64,000 nt of DNA, from NCBI GenBank assembly GCA_021234155.1, contig JAJEKV010000098.1:1495248-1559247 (forward strand), given 5' to 3'. The stretch comes from Isoetes taiwanensis. Its lineage: Eukaryota > Streptophyta > Lycopodiopsida > Isoetales > Isoetaceae. The translations under genes were made by a program, and so were the position numbers. The notes beneath the pieces were generated by a model that saw nothing but the letters and a program-made list of their open reading frames with translations, was not told the DNA's origin and ran no database searches. Below, one piece after another: positions 1-11,640 of the stretch. How positions within the stretch are numbered: the first letter of the stretch is position 1; each line of letters starts with the position of its first letter.

Positions 1-1020
1 CGGTATTGCTTCGTTCAGTTACGTATTGCTCATTTTCTTTCAAAAAGCAAGCTGCAAACTTGCTGCAAAATAAAGCTGGCGAAGCTGTCTCAATTCTCCG
101 TGAACGCGTAGTGTGCTATCTTGCAACGCAACTGAAATGGAAATGATGGAACTTAGAATTATTGTGAATGTGAGGCACATCAACCATTTTACGCTTCTGC
201 TTTCGTGCAAAATCTAGAGATACAAGCTTAATTTCATCTACGGTTCTTTGCTTTACCTGATTATCATGTTGTGGAAATTGATGGTCCATACGCACTACGT
301 TACCAAACTTCGCGTCTCCCAACTCTTGCTGGATGCGGCTTGCTCGGTAGAGCATGGTGGAAGAAATTCGCTCTGCCATGTTGGGAAAACAGCGGACGCA
401 GTGGTAGATCGTGCAGATCAAACCCAGCTTTGATGTCATGTCTCACCTAAGTTACCATAGCGGGCATTGAATGCCCGGATGGCAGTGGTGCATGCCAACA
501 TTACTGATAATCTGGGGCATGACACCGCGCCCGCATTCATAGAAACCTTCCGATATGTATAGCAAATAAATCAAGGAAACCAACTTATATGTTGATAGAA
601 CTGGAAAAGAACACTATTCATAGACTCTTATGATAAATAAAATATATGAGTACATCAACTCCAAGAGCTTTACCATTTTAAATCACGGTTTGTGGGGTTA
701 TTGTGCGAGCAAAAAGAATTAGATATCCTCTTGTTGTTGAGCACTCTTATCGTTGCCTTAAATTTCAATAGAGTGGAAAAGCTTTGCAGGAATTTCCTTT
801 GAACTAATACGAGGATATCATTTCGAGAATACTATGATAGGATCCCCGATTTTAGAACGAACTGGAAATCCAATGCAACGAAGGGTTGTACTGAAAACGA
901 AGGCGGAATTCTTGATTCGTATTCTAATGATATATCAGTACCTGAAGAGCAAGGATACCTCTTATGTTATATGCAACACAATAGCGTCAAGTTTGTGACT
1001 AAGCCTGTCGATATGTATGT
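1..1020. other. Low-copy sequence, no gene recognised
   Basis: AT-rich to mixed sequence. A minus-strand open stretch at 116-439 (107 codons) has no motif I recognise, and no conserved domain, tRNA or repeat stands out. I see nothing else to annotate here. Confidence 0.4.
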
Positions 1021-1023
1021 ATG

Positions 1024-1215
1024 GTGAAAGACTTTAGGTTTCAATGTCTATTAATCAGAAGACCACGGCAGGATGGCTTCTCACTGACTTCCCAGCGGAT
1101 GATGTATGCGGCATGTTGCTTGAAGCATAAAGGGTTTGCCATCGCGAGCGTAAGCGTGCTACAATGCCGATGACAAAGTGTCTAGTCATCATATGACCGC
1201 GTAGAATGAAATATT
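1024..1215 (+). repeat. Diverged repeat, copy 1 of a pair
   Basis: This stretch shares an ordered series of words with 4500-4668: 'aaagactttaggttt' near the start, 'gtttgccat', 'aagcgtgct', then 'tcatcatatgaccg' followed by 'gtagaatgaaatattctat'. The order and orientation are the same, with several small gaps between the shared words. It is an old direct duplication about 3.5 kb apart. It is not obviously coding, and its nature (mobile or segmental) is unknown. Confidence 0.6.
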
Positions 1216-1679
1216 CTATCATCTACCCACGATAGCGTTTGCGATAGAGGCTTCATAAAATCCATCGCTGCTTGATCATGGAAGGCAGGCTCGGCAGAGA
1301 GAGAATAGAACAAATGGGAGTTGCTCTCGTATAGGCAGTTTGATGTCGCATATGTTTAATTAAATATTGACCTTTGTAATCTTTGATATGATAAAGAACG
1401 CTGCTTGTTATCCGCGACATGTCACGGAGGTTTGATAAGGTACTCATAAATCCTCCTTATAAGTGAAAGTATAACATTTCTTGTATTTGATAATGCAATA
1501 ACTCACGCTTCAAGTGATCTTTGATGCTATTGTTATCTTGTTTCTTTTGAGCTCCAACTAAACAAGTTTACCACCATAAGGACATAACGCGTGGTACAGA
1601 ATTAGATCAAAGTCCCCGATTGGCTCATATGTCAGTCTACGAAAACAAAGCAGGCTTTAGGACGTTTTGAAGAGATATA
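1216..1679. other. Spacer, nothing recognised
   Basis: AT-rich sequence with a short minus-strand open stretch (1253-1447) and no recognisable domain, repeat or RNA. Confidence 0.35.
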
Positions 1680-2090
1680 CTACTCCTTAGGTTTTAGTGC
1701 CACAAATATCATGTTTCTGATCTTGGCCTTTCCAATCACAGGTTGCTTAGGGTCTTTGCGCAGGCGTGCAAGGCTACGCATAGGCGATACGGGCGGGTAT
1801 GTGAGTAAGATGCAATAATGCTCAACAAGCTGCCTATACAAGGTGGGATATGCATCTTCATGATCGGACTCAAAGAGTAAGTTTTTGACCGGTCTGGGTA
1901 ATAGTGATGCCTTTAGATTAGTCATATGAAACAGTTCTAATTCACGTGGCTGCAACACAGGTAATATTGTACTCCGACAGGTGCTTGCCAGAAGCTTCAG
2001 AACCTGGCAGCGTGCATGAGGCCAAATGGGTAACCTCAAAATGTTGGTTAATTCTTTTGATAATGAATAATAGGCGTCGGCATCCCACAT
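1680..2090 (-). CDS. Unrecognised ORF, 136 codons
   Basis: An ATG-started minus-strand frame ending at TAG/TAA near 1680. The product is basic and leucine-rich. It begins MWDADAYYSLSKELTNILRL and ends in a Lys/Pro-rich tail (KPKE). I recognise no domain, signal peptide or membrane segment. Composition resembles real protein more than a random frame in this AT-rich context, but no splice structure or neighbour supports it. It may be an exon of a decayed gene or a chance ORF. Confidence 0.2.
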   Translation of the reverse strand: MWDADAYYSLSKELTNILRLPIWPHARCQVLKLLASTCRSTILPVLQPRELELFHMTNLKASLLPRPVKNLLFESDHEDAYPTLYRQLVEHYCILLTYPPVSPMRSLARLRKDPKQPVIGKAKIRNMIFVALKPKE

Positions 2091-3276
2091 AAATATGGTG
2101 AAATCAAGTATAAAGAATGATAAAAGCTACGATCCTTATCCAATTTATAGTCTGATTAGGATCACGCACGAGACTGATAGTCCATAGAGATAAGAAAGAA
2201 TTGATTTTAGGATGCAGGGGCCTCTCTTAATCCGCATAGACTCTTCTTAAGTTTGCATACATATCCCGGAATGTGTTTCCTTAAATCAAGATTGATTCTT
2301 TGCATATATAAAATCTTCTTGTAAATCTCCATTTAGGGAGATATGGAACTTTGAGAATCAAGTTGATAAAGTGGCTATCCTTTGTTGCAGCAAAACCAAA
2401 ACTATGAACATCAATGAACCAACAGGTAATGGATACACCCCATGTGTACCCTACCTAAAATCATCAACAAAAACAGTGAAATACACATTACCACCATGGT
2501 CAATGGGAAGATAACATGTGGAATGGTGCCGAGTTCAATCGATAGGGAAGATAACACATCCGAGAATGAATGAGTTCAAAAGCGTTTGAGCGCACGAAAT
2601 CACAGCTTCAGGAGAGGGATAAGAAGCTTGGACTTGCTTTGCCAAGTCTGCAAAACATGACAATCAACAAGTTGAGCTTTATAAAACATAGGTAATCCAT
2701 TAACCGTTTGATTTTGGCGTTGTTATAAAGCAGGTAGCAATATGTCCATACTATGCATGCCACAATGATTCTTGAGATTGAGGGACTGCTGCTGAAAGTG
2801 AAGACTGATGATGTATTGTATCAGCAACTTGTTGTGAAGGATGATGCCCTTTATGAAGAATATATACAATCCTTCATCGTGATAACCTTTGGTAATAGGC
2901 CCGCTTTTTTTGAATATCCACAAAAGTTAATGGATTTTTTGCTCAAATGTGTACTAATCCTCAAGTAAACAAGACAGAATAACCCCATCTTCTTGTCAAA
3001 TTCACTAACTCAAAGAGATTTACCAACAATCCAGGAACTAGAATGACATCCTCTCAATTTTAAGAGTGATGAGAATTTTCAGTTTTGAAATTTAAGCCTT
3101 TGCCTTTATTTGGCCAAATTGCCATCGTATTCTCACTATGGTAGTATCATGAGGTGTTATGTGTCCAAAGTTTGGATTTCCACTAAAATATTTAGTAGCA
3201 GTATTAGAATCAAACAGAATCAAGTAACCAAGTGTTATCTTTTCAAAGGTCTGCTGCTACATTTAGAAATCCAAGC
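2091..3276. other. Spacer, nothing recognised
   Basis: AT-rich sequence with only short overlapping open stretches on both strands (for example 2723-2968). None shows a recognisable domain. No repeats or RNA genes are seen. Confidence 0.35.
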
Positions 3277-3606
3277 TCAAAAATCATCAATAAACATGAG
3301 ACCGTTGGCACTGAACCATACTGGGTGGTTTTTCTGCTTTGGAGAACTGGCTGCTGGAACAGTCTTGTTTAACCTGTTTAACAACATGAGCTTTTGGGCC
3401 ACTGCAAATTCTCGTTGCAGCTTCCTGCAATCGTTTATCATGACCCTTCTTTCCACAGAACCAGCGAAGTAAAGGTTCTTTTTGGAGATTTGTGACAGGG
3501 CTGTCAAAGACTTAGATGCTAATTCAGTGGAAGAATTAATGGAAAAGTAAGAAAGAAATATTAGAGAGCAAAGGAAGGCATAGGTAAGTAATGTGCATGC
3601 TTTCAT
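3277..3606 (-). CDS. Unrecognised ORF with N-terminal signal-like segment
   Basis: A 109-codon minus-strand frame. Its N terminus (MKACTLLTYAFLCSLIFLSY) is a short basic residue followed by about 17 hydrophobic residues, as in a secretory signal peptide. The rest is Ser/Lys-rich with one Cys (NDC). The arrangement vaguely recalls the pro-region of secreted cell-wall enzymes such as pectin methylesterase, but no diagnostic motif is present. It lies downstream of the 3686-4195 ORF on the same strand. It could be a first exon or chance. Confidence 0.2.
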   Translation of the reverse strand: MKACTLLTYAFLCSLIFLSYFSINSSTELASKSLTALSQISKKNLYFAGSVERRVMINDCRKLQREFAVAQKLMLLNRLNKTVPAASSPKQKNHPVWFSANGLMFIDDF

Positions 3607-3685
3607 AGTGATCTCTTCTCTTCTAAATATTCAATTTCATCCAACTTCTGTTGAAGTTGATTGAATGTAATCTTGATTTTAACTT

Positions 3686-4195
3686 TCATTTGATGAACAA
3701 ACGATATACGATATTCGCTTTGACAGCCCTTTCAAAACATACATGATAAAGTGATCTCTTACATATTTCCTCCCTGCTCCAAAATTTTTCTCTCAAAGCT
3801 TTTGAACTGCTGCAAGTAATCCCTGTTGTTAGTACAATCTTCAAGTCTAAGATTGTCCATCTTACTCGTATCATGATTTGCTGCCCTTCTCCTTCTTGCA
3901 CTGAGTTTTCTGAAGATATGCAAAAGCTACTGTAAATGTTTTTAAATCCTCTTAACATCCCTTTTGAAAATACGTGCAGATCTGGGCTAAGATGATTCAA
4001 GGCATATCCTTCTTCCTGATCATCTGTACTGGCAGGATTCCGTAACGGGAAAACATCTCTAAATACCTCAAATTCAAATTGGAACTCCTCCCTCCATGTA
4101 AAGTGATTTGTATCTTGGATGTATGCGAAATACTTCGAGGGATCGGTATGAGAAGCAATTTGACTGCAGGAAACTACCCAATACAGATCCCACAA
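3686..4195 (-). CDS. Unrecognised ORF, 169 codons
   Basis: One of the longest open frames in the first 20 kb, on the minus strand from an ATG. It is mixed acidic and aromatic in the middle (FQFEFEVFRDVFPLRNP) and basic at the C terminus. I recognise no domain and see no signal peptide or membrane helix. Length and even residue use favour a former or real exon, but the reading frame is not extended on either side and no canonical splice sites were established. Confidence 0.25.
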   Translation of the reverse strand: MWDLYWVVSCSQIASHTDPSKYFAYIQDTNHFTWREEFQFEFEVFRDVFPLRNPASTDDQEEGYALNHLSPDLHVFSKGMLRGFKNIYSSFCISSENSVQEGEGQQIMIRVRWTILDLKIVLTTGITCSSSKALREKFWSREEICKRSLYHVCFERAVKANIVYRLFIK

Positions 4196-4499
4196 AGATC
4201 AAAGTTTGGAAGAATCCTGCAAAGGACTATCAGATCTGATGCAAGATACACCGGGGCTGATTAGCATTCAGTAGACTTCTTAAAACCCGACCTTATCAGT
4301 GAAAAAATTCAAAGAAGACCTCGATCAAGATTCTTACTGAATGCAAGAACACAACCTTCGATTCAGCGAATGCCAGTAGAATAAGCTCTTTTTTAAAAGC
4401 CTGCCAAATCCGCTCAGGTTGTTAAAGGCTAAACTTGGAAAACTCGAAATAGAAAAAAGCAAGAAAAAGCTGCCGCCTTTTCGAAGCCGGCTCCGTACC

Positions 4500-4668
4500 A
4501 TGAAAGACTTTAGGTTTTCAATCTGAAAATAGAAAGATACAAAACAAGGCAGCTTCCTCCTGAGCTTCCCAAGCTGGATATTAACTATCATGACTATGGC
4601 TTATAAAGGTTTGCCATGTCAGCAACAAAGCGTGCTTCTCATCATATGACCGTAGAATGAAATATTCT
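4500..4668 (+). repeat. Diverged repeat, copy 2 of a pair
   Basis: Partner of 1024-1215. It carries the same words in the same order ('aaagactttaggtttt', 'gtttgccat', 'aagcgtgct', 'tcatcatatgaccgtagaa', 'atgaaatattctatcat'), with different indels. The block 'gaatgaaatattctatcatatg' is partly self-complementary. Confidence 0.6.
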
Positions 4669-5016
4669 ATCATATGAAGCCAGAGATCGGAGATGGGAGG
4701 ATCGTGGAAATATTTTAAGGGATCAATGGGAAGGCAGAATTCTTTGGACTTTACGATGGTTAGACTCGGCTCAGAATAAGTTGAGCAAAGATGCTATACA
4801 GCTTGCCCAAAAATGCAGTTGGGAGGCTTGGAGATGGACAGGGTAACAGTTATCAATGTCCTATATACATGCTCCAGTTTTCCTACACTTGGCTGATGTA
4901 AAAAATTCACATGCCTATTTTACATTTCATCGATTTCATCTTGGATGTGTCGCGTAGGAAATACTCTACTGGCTTGTATTTAAAATAATGATATTTTTCT
5001 CCATGCATGATTATGC

Positions 5017-5340
5017 TATGTCTGAACAAGATATTATTTCTTGGACCACCATGAAGTTACTGGATCGTCCAAATATCCCGGCAATTTTATTTCAGAAAAT
5101 GCAGCTAATACATCCCAACTACTGTATATACAAAACTTAAAGAATGGCAAGCGTCCCTTATAGCTATGAAAGTAACCGGTGGCATTTGAGGCTCGATGTT
5201 ACTATTGGAACTGGTCTCTTGAACATGTATGCTAGGTGTGGAAGAATTGAGAATCACGGTTACAATGTTCAACAAACTCTGTAATTAAAGATGCAACTTC
5301 ATTGTGCTCTATGGTAGCAGCTTATATGTAACAAATGGGC
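5017..5340 (+). pseudogene. Pentatricopeptide repeat (PPR) gene relic
   Basis: Two plant PPR-like blocks can be read on the plus strand in different frames. One (about 5020-5120) reads DIISWTTMKL then LFQKMQLIHPN, matching the start of a P/L motif (DxxSWTTMI...ALxLFxxMxxxGxxPN). The second (about 5195-5335) reads DVTIGTGLLNMYARCGRIEN followed by KDATSLCSMVAAY, matching the xxVGxxLVDMYAKCGxxxxA motif. PPR proteins bind organellar RNA and direct its processing or editing. Here the frame is broken between and within motifs and no start or full repeat array remains, so this is a decayed fragment. Confidence 0.6.
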
Positions 5341-5344
5341 ATGA

Positions 5345-8300
5345 AATGGAAGCTAACAATGTATTTTAAAGAATGCGTAAGAAGGCATAGTTCTTCACAA
5401 AGTTACAATTACCAGTTTTCTTTTCGCGTAGCCGTGCGGCTTATTGAATGAAAGGATTCTGCATTGGTTTGTTTCCCTGGTAGGATATTTTATATTTACT
5501 GGGTTGAGGAACATTACAATTGTATCATTAGTATTCTTGAATTAAGATCCAGGAAAATTAGATGGAAATTATCACGATTTTGTAAATAGTATGTCCATTA
5601 GCACATATCCGATGCCTGCAACAGCCTTTCTGGTGTCTTGATTTAGTGACTTTTGATTTTCTACCAAAATTTTATAGTGTCATATTGGTAGTCAAAGCTG
5701 GGTTCTCTTCTTTCAACCAATTCTGCGGGCATGAGCCTTGTGTAACATGGTTGTGGAGGCAGGGGATTCTCTTGCCTAAAGGTAAAAGTGCCAAGTTTTC
5801 TTTGAACATTACCATGTTGCAATGCTTTAAAAGTTTAAAACTGCTGCGTGCAAAACTTGTCTATGTTGTTGAGAGCCCTATCTTATCCCTTAAATTTGCC
5901 TATTTTTGAGGGAAACAACAGCCAAAAGAAGAAATTGGCTGGGCATTGTGCATGCAATAGTTATCTTCGACTATATGTCTCTGTTCAGTTTACAAGATCA
6001 TAGCCATTGGTGCATGCATCCAATATATTAAGCGACAAAATTAATTATAATAAAGTCTATAAAAATAGTAAGAATGTTCGGAAGGTAGTTAGATTTGGGT
6101 TTGGAATGACAAAAGTGACATCATGTTTACAAATTATTTAGGATTTGCTGGACTGAGTAAGTTTGATGGTTGGAGTCACGGTCCATGGTTTTGATCCGGT
6201 CACTTTCCATTCTTTGGCTGCTTTTGATAATCTTTATATTATTGGACTTATTGTTAGCATTTAACACGTCTATAGCATAGTGATGACATCCACACTACTG
6301 AGGTGGCATGTAGATGACATGGCATATATAAGCCATAGTCATCCTAAAGTTAACCCAGTTTTCTGTTGGCATTTCATAGATCCTTCAACTTTGATGCAGG
6401 AGTGTTGGTGGTCTAAAATGGGCTACCAGCATAAAGATGGGCCTTTGCCACTGCCATGCTGAGGAACTCCACTTCTTTTGCTTCTGTATATGATTCTGAG
6501 AGATATCCGTATGCATAGAAATGAAAATATTGTTAAAAGAAAAATGAGTTAAACGAGCTTGAATGATCTCGTTAACAGAGATTTGTGCATGCTTTCAGGG
6601 CATTCAATGAAGAAGCCAGCTTTTAAAAGAAATTGATGGAAACTAAACTGGATAGAGAACCATGTCATTCAGAAATCGTGCCTCCAGACACTGACACTTA
6701 CTTGAACACTGACACCCATCCATCTGTGTATGTATGTTTGTGAAGTCTGGGAACTCTTAGTAGATATGCGCAAGAAAAAAGCAAAGGCCTGCTGTCAGAG
6801 GATCACACAATTAATGACATTATTAAAGAATTAAGTGAAGTTGCATTTTGTGTATGAGGTATGCATGAGCAAGCATGGAGCTTATTAGAAAATTCAGAGT
6901 CCTGTTTTAAAAGCAGCTTCATTCTTTCTACTCCATGTTTTACTTTCAATTTATGTAAGCATACTGCTCCCAGATTTTTGTTAATGTCTTAATGGTTGCA
7001 AATTTTATCTTTGCAGGATTTGCAGCAATGTCTTATAATTCTAAAATTCATAAGTTCAGAAAACGTTTTTGGGAGTTGTGAAAATTCATTTTCAGGACCA
7101 TGCTATATGACAGATGTTTTGGTGGCAACTTCTTAGAAAAAAAAACATGCTGATGTGTATCTATTTGTTGAATTATAGGTAAGTAGCTCTTAGCCTTAAT
7201 CATGGTTTTCTGTATATAGTCATCATTTTTATCATGTGTATAAAACTGGTGGATCCATTTCAGGATCTTTACGTTTTGCAAAGTTTAACCTACAAATTTT
7301 TTTTGCTTTGGTTTGGAAGCTTTATTGGCATCACATCCTTTGAAAGTTTAGGTTGAATGCTGCCTGGGGAATTTCTAAATGTTTACCTAATATTCCGGTT
7401 TCCACATTTTTCACATTTGTTATTTGCAAAATTATATAAATCATTCTTGCCAATTTCCATTTCTGTAATTTCTCTGGAAGAGATAAAAGAGCTTCAAAGC
7501 TATTCACAACTGCAAATGTTGAAATGCTTTATAACCAAACTAAAAAAAAAATAACTGAAAAAGGCACCGACCTGCTAATGATGCAAAAGCTACCAAACCT
7601 GATGTTAAGAACACTACATATTACCACATTATGCTTTAGATAATAAATATGTTGCTCTATGTTTATTTTCCCTCCATGTTTGTGACAGTAGAACTGTCTG
7701 TTGCATGTGGAAAGACATGTGGGCAGGGGTTTATTTGAAGTAAGCTGCAGAACCTTTGCAAGCCTGAGGTTTAAGGCCAAACTTTGAATTTAATTTACAT
7801 GTTGGTGATGATGAATCGAGAGAAGAAAAAAAGATTGTCCATCACGTTTTGGAGCTTTCATCTTCTGCTTTTGGAGTTTACATTGATAGATCTGAGCTTT
7901 AGAGACTTTTTCTGGGTCTAACCTGGCCTTTCACCTAAAATTTGAGTTGTTTATAGTTTTAAGCGTCCATTCCTATCTATGAGTTTTGTAAACTGATTTA
8001 TTTCACAGAATTCATTGCTTATGGGTTACTTGTAAATATACGTCACCTTTTGCCTTAGCTGAACTAGAGGCTACTTTTGTTCCAATGTTTTATCCGCATA
8101 GCTAGTGTGTTACGTGGATTGTTTATTTAGAATTTCATTTTGCTATTTCATTTACAGGAGCAAAGCAGTATGTGCTGAAGCAGGATCCCTTGAAACAATG
8201 AATTTGTAACAAGAGTAAGAGATTCACAAACAAGGTATGCACATCTATTTTGGAGACATTGTTTTCTGGACCTTCCGTTCTTTTAAAAGAGCGTTGTTGA

Positions 8301-10050
8301 AGATTCAACAAGTTGCTCAAGCACTGAGTAAGCTTGAAATTTATGTCCATATACAGAGACTCTTAGCTATTTTTCTATCCTGTATAGCTGGTGTTGGACT
8401 TGGATGGTATGTTCCCTCTTTATTTGGGCATACTAATATGTCTTTATATATTTTATCTCTTGTGTTTGTTTTAGAGAAATTCTTTGTATATTAAATTTTA
8501 ACAATGTGATATGCAGATTTTACCTGTGCATCTAAATTTTCAGTAACATATATGGTATATATGTGCATCCCATCTACAAATGTTTATGGATTATGGCTTT
8601 GAGCTGGCTCATCCGTCTCGTGCTGCAGCGCATCCTTTCAAAGAAAAGTTGCATTCTCTTGAGATGTTTGAGATGCCTCATAACCTTGGATTTTTGCGTG
8701 GAGCCCTCACAAAATAAGACCATGAACTGGGCTTGAAGATCAAGGGGTAATTTTGTTCCTCCGGAAGGAAGAGATGTTGACGTGTAGCAAATCTCTTTAA
8801 CATGAAATTTTCATGGGGTAACTTTGATTCGGTTTCCATTTGGATTTCTGTAGATATTGATTAGGGTCCTGATAGCAAACCATGTCACAGACTTGTGTCA
8901 ACACGCTTCCCCCTCATGTTTTGATGTTTTTGAATACTGGCTGGGAATCAGACATAGAATAAATATGCTGCAATATATTTCTCAGATATTTTTTTTGCCA
9001 TTGATTGGATACGGGATTTAGGGTTCCATAATAATGCTCTATTCTTCTATAACGTTTAGCTTTATTATATTCTACACTCTTATCCCAGCTTGCTTTGTAT
9101 CCTTTTGGTACATGATCTTATAAACCTGTTTGGCTCTAGCAAATGTTTTTCCCTTGTGATTTCCAACCAACTTCCAAGTACTTCGTTGATCAGATGAATT
9201 CATGTTTTATACAAGCAGAGTTAAGTTGAACCCTTACATGAGCAGTAAAACCATTCAGGAATCTTGAATGTAAAGAATGAGTTTAACCCTATCACAAGCT
9301 GCCTTTGCTCTTGTCCTGCCCATAGTTTATAAACCATTAGCCTCACAGACTTGTCCCAATCCTCTAAACTTTATTGAATAATAAACATATTATCAGCCAG
9401 CAATTTCTGTCACTCATTTCAGTGATTCCTATTAAAATCTCTTTCTCTTCTGTGCCTCCTGCTGTTGCTTACTAATTCTTTAATAAATATGTTGCAATTT
9501 GTTTCTGTAATGAATTCAGGATCTCCTTCCTTGCAGCTAAAGATTGGGTCATTCATATGAGCATCGAAAAGGGATTGATATACATGGCGACAAAGTTTAG
9601 CTAATATCTGAGCAGAAGAGAATTATCCCTTCATATTCAGTATTTTCATTGTTTGGCAGGAGGAATGAACTATTTCCAAGAAGATTCAACGGATTGAAAG
9701 GGTTGGCCAGAGAGGCACAACTAGATTCACCTGCAATCTGCTTAGTTGCTTTCTGAACCACCTTAAAAAAGATGCTAATAGTTTATTTTAGCATTAGAGA
9801 AATGGGTGAAGTAGAAATGTTGCTGATAAGAGAAGTTTTACCCAGATCTTTTCAGCAAGAGTAAATGCAGTGGGCTTAGACCTGATATGAAGTAATGAAT
9901 GAGCCCTTATTTCATTAAATACGGAATTCATAATTGTGAAAATACATAACACAAAAGCACTTTTTTGCCAATTATCACGCTCTAATGACACCAAATCTAA
10001 ATGCGGTTAATCTTGAAACCAAAGCTAAATCTCGATTGAACAAGATTCTC
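5345..10050. other. AT-rich low-copy region, intron-like
   Basis: T-rich tracts alternate with less biased segments, as in plant introns or decayed genes. Candidate exon-like pieces are 8157-8235 (preceded by a pyrimidine tract and CAG, followed by GTATGC), an open stretch at 8237-8494 with hydrophobic runs, and a 43-codon frame at 8586-8717 (MDYGFELAHPSRAAAHPF at its start). None can be assigned to a family, and I do not call a gene. No transposon boundary or RNA gene was seen. Confidence 0.35.
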
Positions 10051-10054
10051 TCTC

Positions 10055-10278
10055 ATACGATAATGAGAAAAGCCCAAAACGAAATTGACCGAATGGTAGG
10101 ATTAAAGAAGATTTGTTTGATTTGAAATATTTGCAGGCAATTGTGAAGGAGGCATTCTGGCTGCATCCAGACGAATCAATGGAGGAGTGCAATGGGGCGG
10201 CTACAAATTCCGGACCCAAATATTTGTGAATATATGGGCAATTGGGAGAGATCAAAGCATATGGGATGAGCCAGGAAG
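10055..10278 (+). pseudogene. Cytochrome P450 fragment
   Basis: Three consecutive P450 segments are legible with frame changes between them: MRKAQNEIDRMVG (helix J region), then DLKYLQAIVKEAFWLHP (helix K), then VNIWAIGRDQSIWDEP (the conserved VNxWAIGRDPxxWxxP block before the haem loop). P450s are ER-bound haem monooxygenases of plant secondary metabolism. The helix K ExxR motif, needed for haem-pocket stability, reads E-x-x-W here, so a key residue is lost. Sequence between the second and third blocks is shortened, and the haem-binding Cys loop is absent downstream. It is a non-functional relic of roughly 70 codons. Confidence 0.75.
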
Positions 10279-10537
10279 TGATTCGTGAGCAGTATCATGA
10301 GCAGCAGTTTACCCGTGAGCATATTCTGGAAATTGCCAGGTTTGGTGGTGGCTCGTATTAAAACTGGTCTTTTCTGTCCTTGGCCTCACCGGTGCTCCCG
10401 TTGGTTTTTTCTGATCCTGGTCCTGCTCCTCCCATTCTAGAAACGGACCAAAACTGGTAAAGTAGTGATAATAGTGGTGATGAACAACCTAATTTCGTTG
10501 GCATTTATTTGATGTAGTGATCCTTTTGTTTGCAATA

Positions 10538-10569
10538 CATTGGTTAACATAACATTGGTTAACATAACA
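10538..10569 (+). repeat. 15-bp tandem repeat, two copies
   Basis: The unit 'cattggttaacataa' occurs twice back to back and is followed by a partial third 'catg'. It is a small local duplication without evident function. Confidence 0.8.
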
Positions 10570-10773
10570 TGTATGCCGAACGTATGCCAAATGTGAGTAT
10601 ATGATAGAAGCACGCCAAGTCTTTTTTCAAAGGTGCTACTCCAAGATGTTGTGTCATGGAACAAGGTAAAGGTGTGTGCCCTAAAATGGTGTCTCCAGGT
10701 CTCAGGTCTTGTTCATGAAGATGCAAAAGCGAGTGCAAGAAGTAAAATTGGTTGTTGTCATTGTTTTATATCA

Positions 10774-10915
10774 GGAAAAAAAAAAAAAAAAAGAGTTTTG
10801 ATCTCATATGGATTTGCGATATATTTAATGATTTATATGTTGTTTATGAAGTTGCTAATGTTTTTTATATCTTTTTATTTTTTTTCCGAGCCAAAAATAA
10901 ATCTTCCATAACACA
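10774..10915 (+). repeat. Dispersed repeat, copy 1 (inverted partner at 23.6-23.8 kb)
   Basis: An A-tract, then T-rich sequence with 'atttaatgatttatatgttg', 'tttatgaagttgctaatg' and a terminal 'cttccataacacaatcaaa'. The reverse complement of 23,633-23,790 has the same order of words and ends 'ctcccataacacagcaaag'. Frames in both copies read alike (LMIYMLFMKLLMFF here, LMVYMLFMNLLIFF there), which only reflects nucleotide similarity. The two copies lie about 13 kb apart in opposite orientation. It may be a small non-autonomous element or the end of a larger one. Confidence 0.55.
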
Positions 10916-10944
10916 ATCAAAACAAACAATTTCAAAAGCATCTT

Positions 10945-10966
10945 TGATAGAATAGAATAGAATGAA
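10945..10966 (-). repeat. Short (AGAAT)n tract
   Basis: 'agaatagaatagaatgaat' matches the reverse complement of the ATTCT tail found on HP-family non-LTR elements in this window. No adjoining element body is recognisable, so it may be a leftover tail or an independent microsatellite. Confidence 0.4.
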
Positions 10967-11640
10967 TGGTAAAGATATAATTGTTTGATTATATTCTTTT
11001 TCTATTTTGCAAGGAAGATTTTTTTAAAATTTTACCAATTTGTGAAGCCAATCAATTTTCCACAAATCTATGTTTAATTGTGTGTTTCTAACTACGCATA
11101 TGCACGTGACATTGAGGCACCTACAAGTATCTTATTGACAAACTTGGGTTCTATGGTTCTTATAGACATTTTGAACAGACGATTATTTTTATAGTCTTTT
11201 ACAAGGAGGATCAAAGATTAGGCAAATCCAAGGCTTTGATGTATAGGACTAGACGAATGTGAAAGTGGAAAAAGTTTTGTTTCTACAAAAGTTGGCTAAT
11301 TCTTTTTTTTTTGCCATCAATAATGGAGCCTACTAAGCCATAGTTTGAAAAAATGTCAATACCATTAAAAAAAGGACCTTTTGGCAAAGTTTTGTCCTTA
11401 AGGGCAACCCTGAGTAGAAGTTCCAGGACTGGTGCTGAACTGGAATGGTGATCGTTTTTTTGATTGAAGGCGAGTTTATATATTAATTATAAAGTATAAG
11501 TTAACAAAAGATCCTTTTTGAAGGGAAGTATAACCCTGTTTAAGGTAACAAAAAGAAGAAACTTTTTAGAGGGAAGTTTAACCCTATAATGTATGTGTTT
11601 ATGGAATTTATTCAAAATAGCCCGGAGCATGTTATCTGAA
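10967..11640. other. AT-rich spacer
   Basis: No gene is seen. Around 11,500-11,600 two similar stretches ('aagggaagtataaccctgtt' and 'gagggaagtttaaccctata') suggest a small local duplication of about 60 bp. Confidence 0.35.

Noticed and set aside
116-439. 107-codon minus-strand frame as a gene
   Set aside because: No recognisable motif, no extension on either side and no supporting context.
8586-8717. 43-codon frame as a conserved small protein or terminal exon
   Set aside because: A second frame is also open over the same stretch, and I could not place splice sites or a family.
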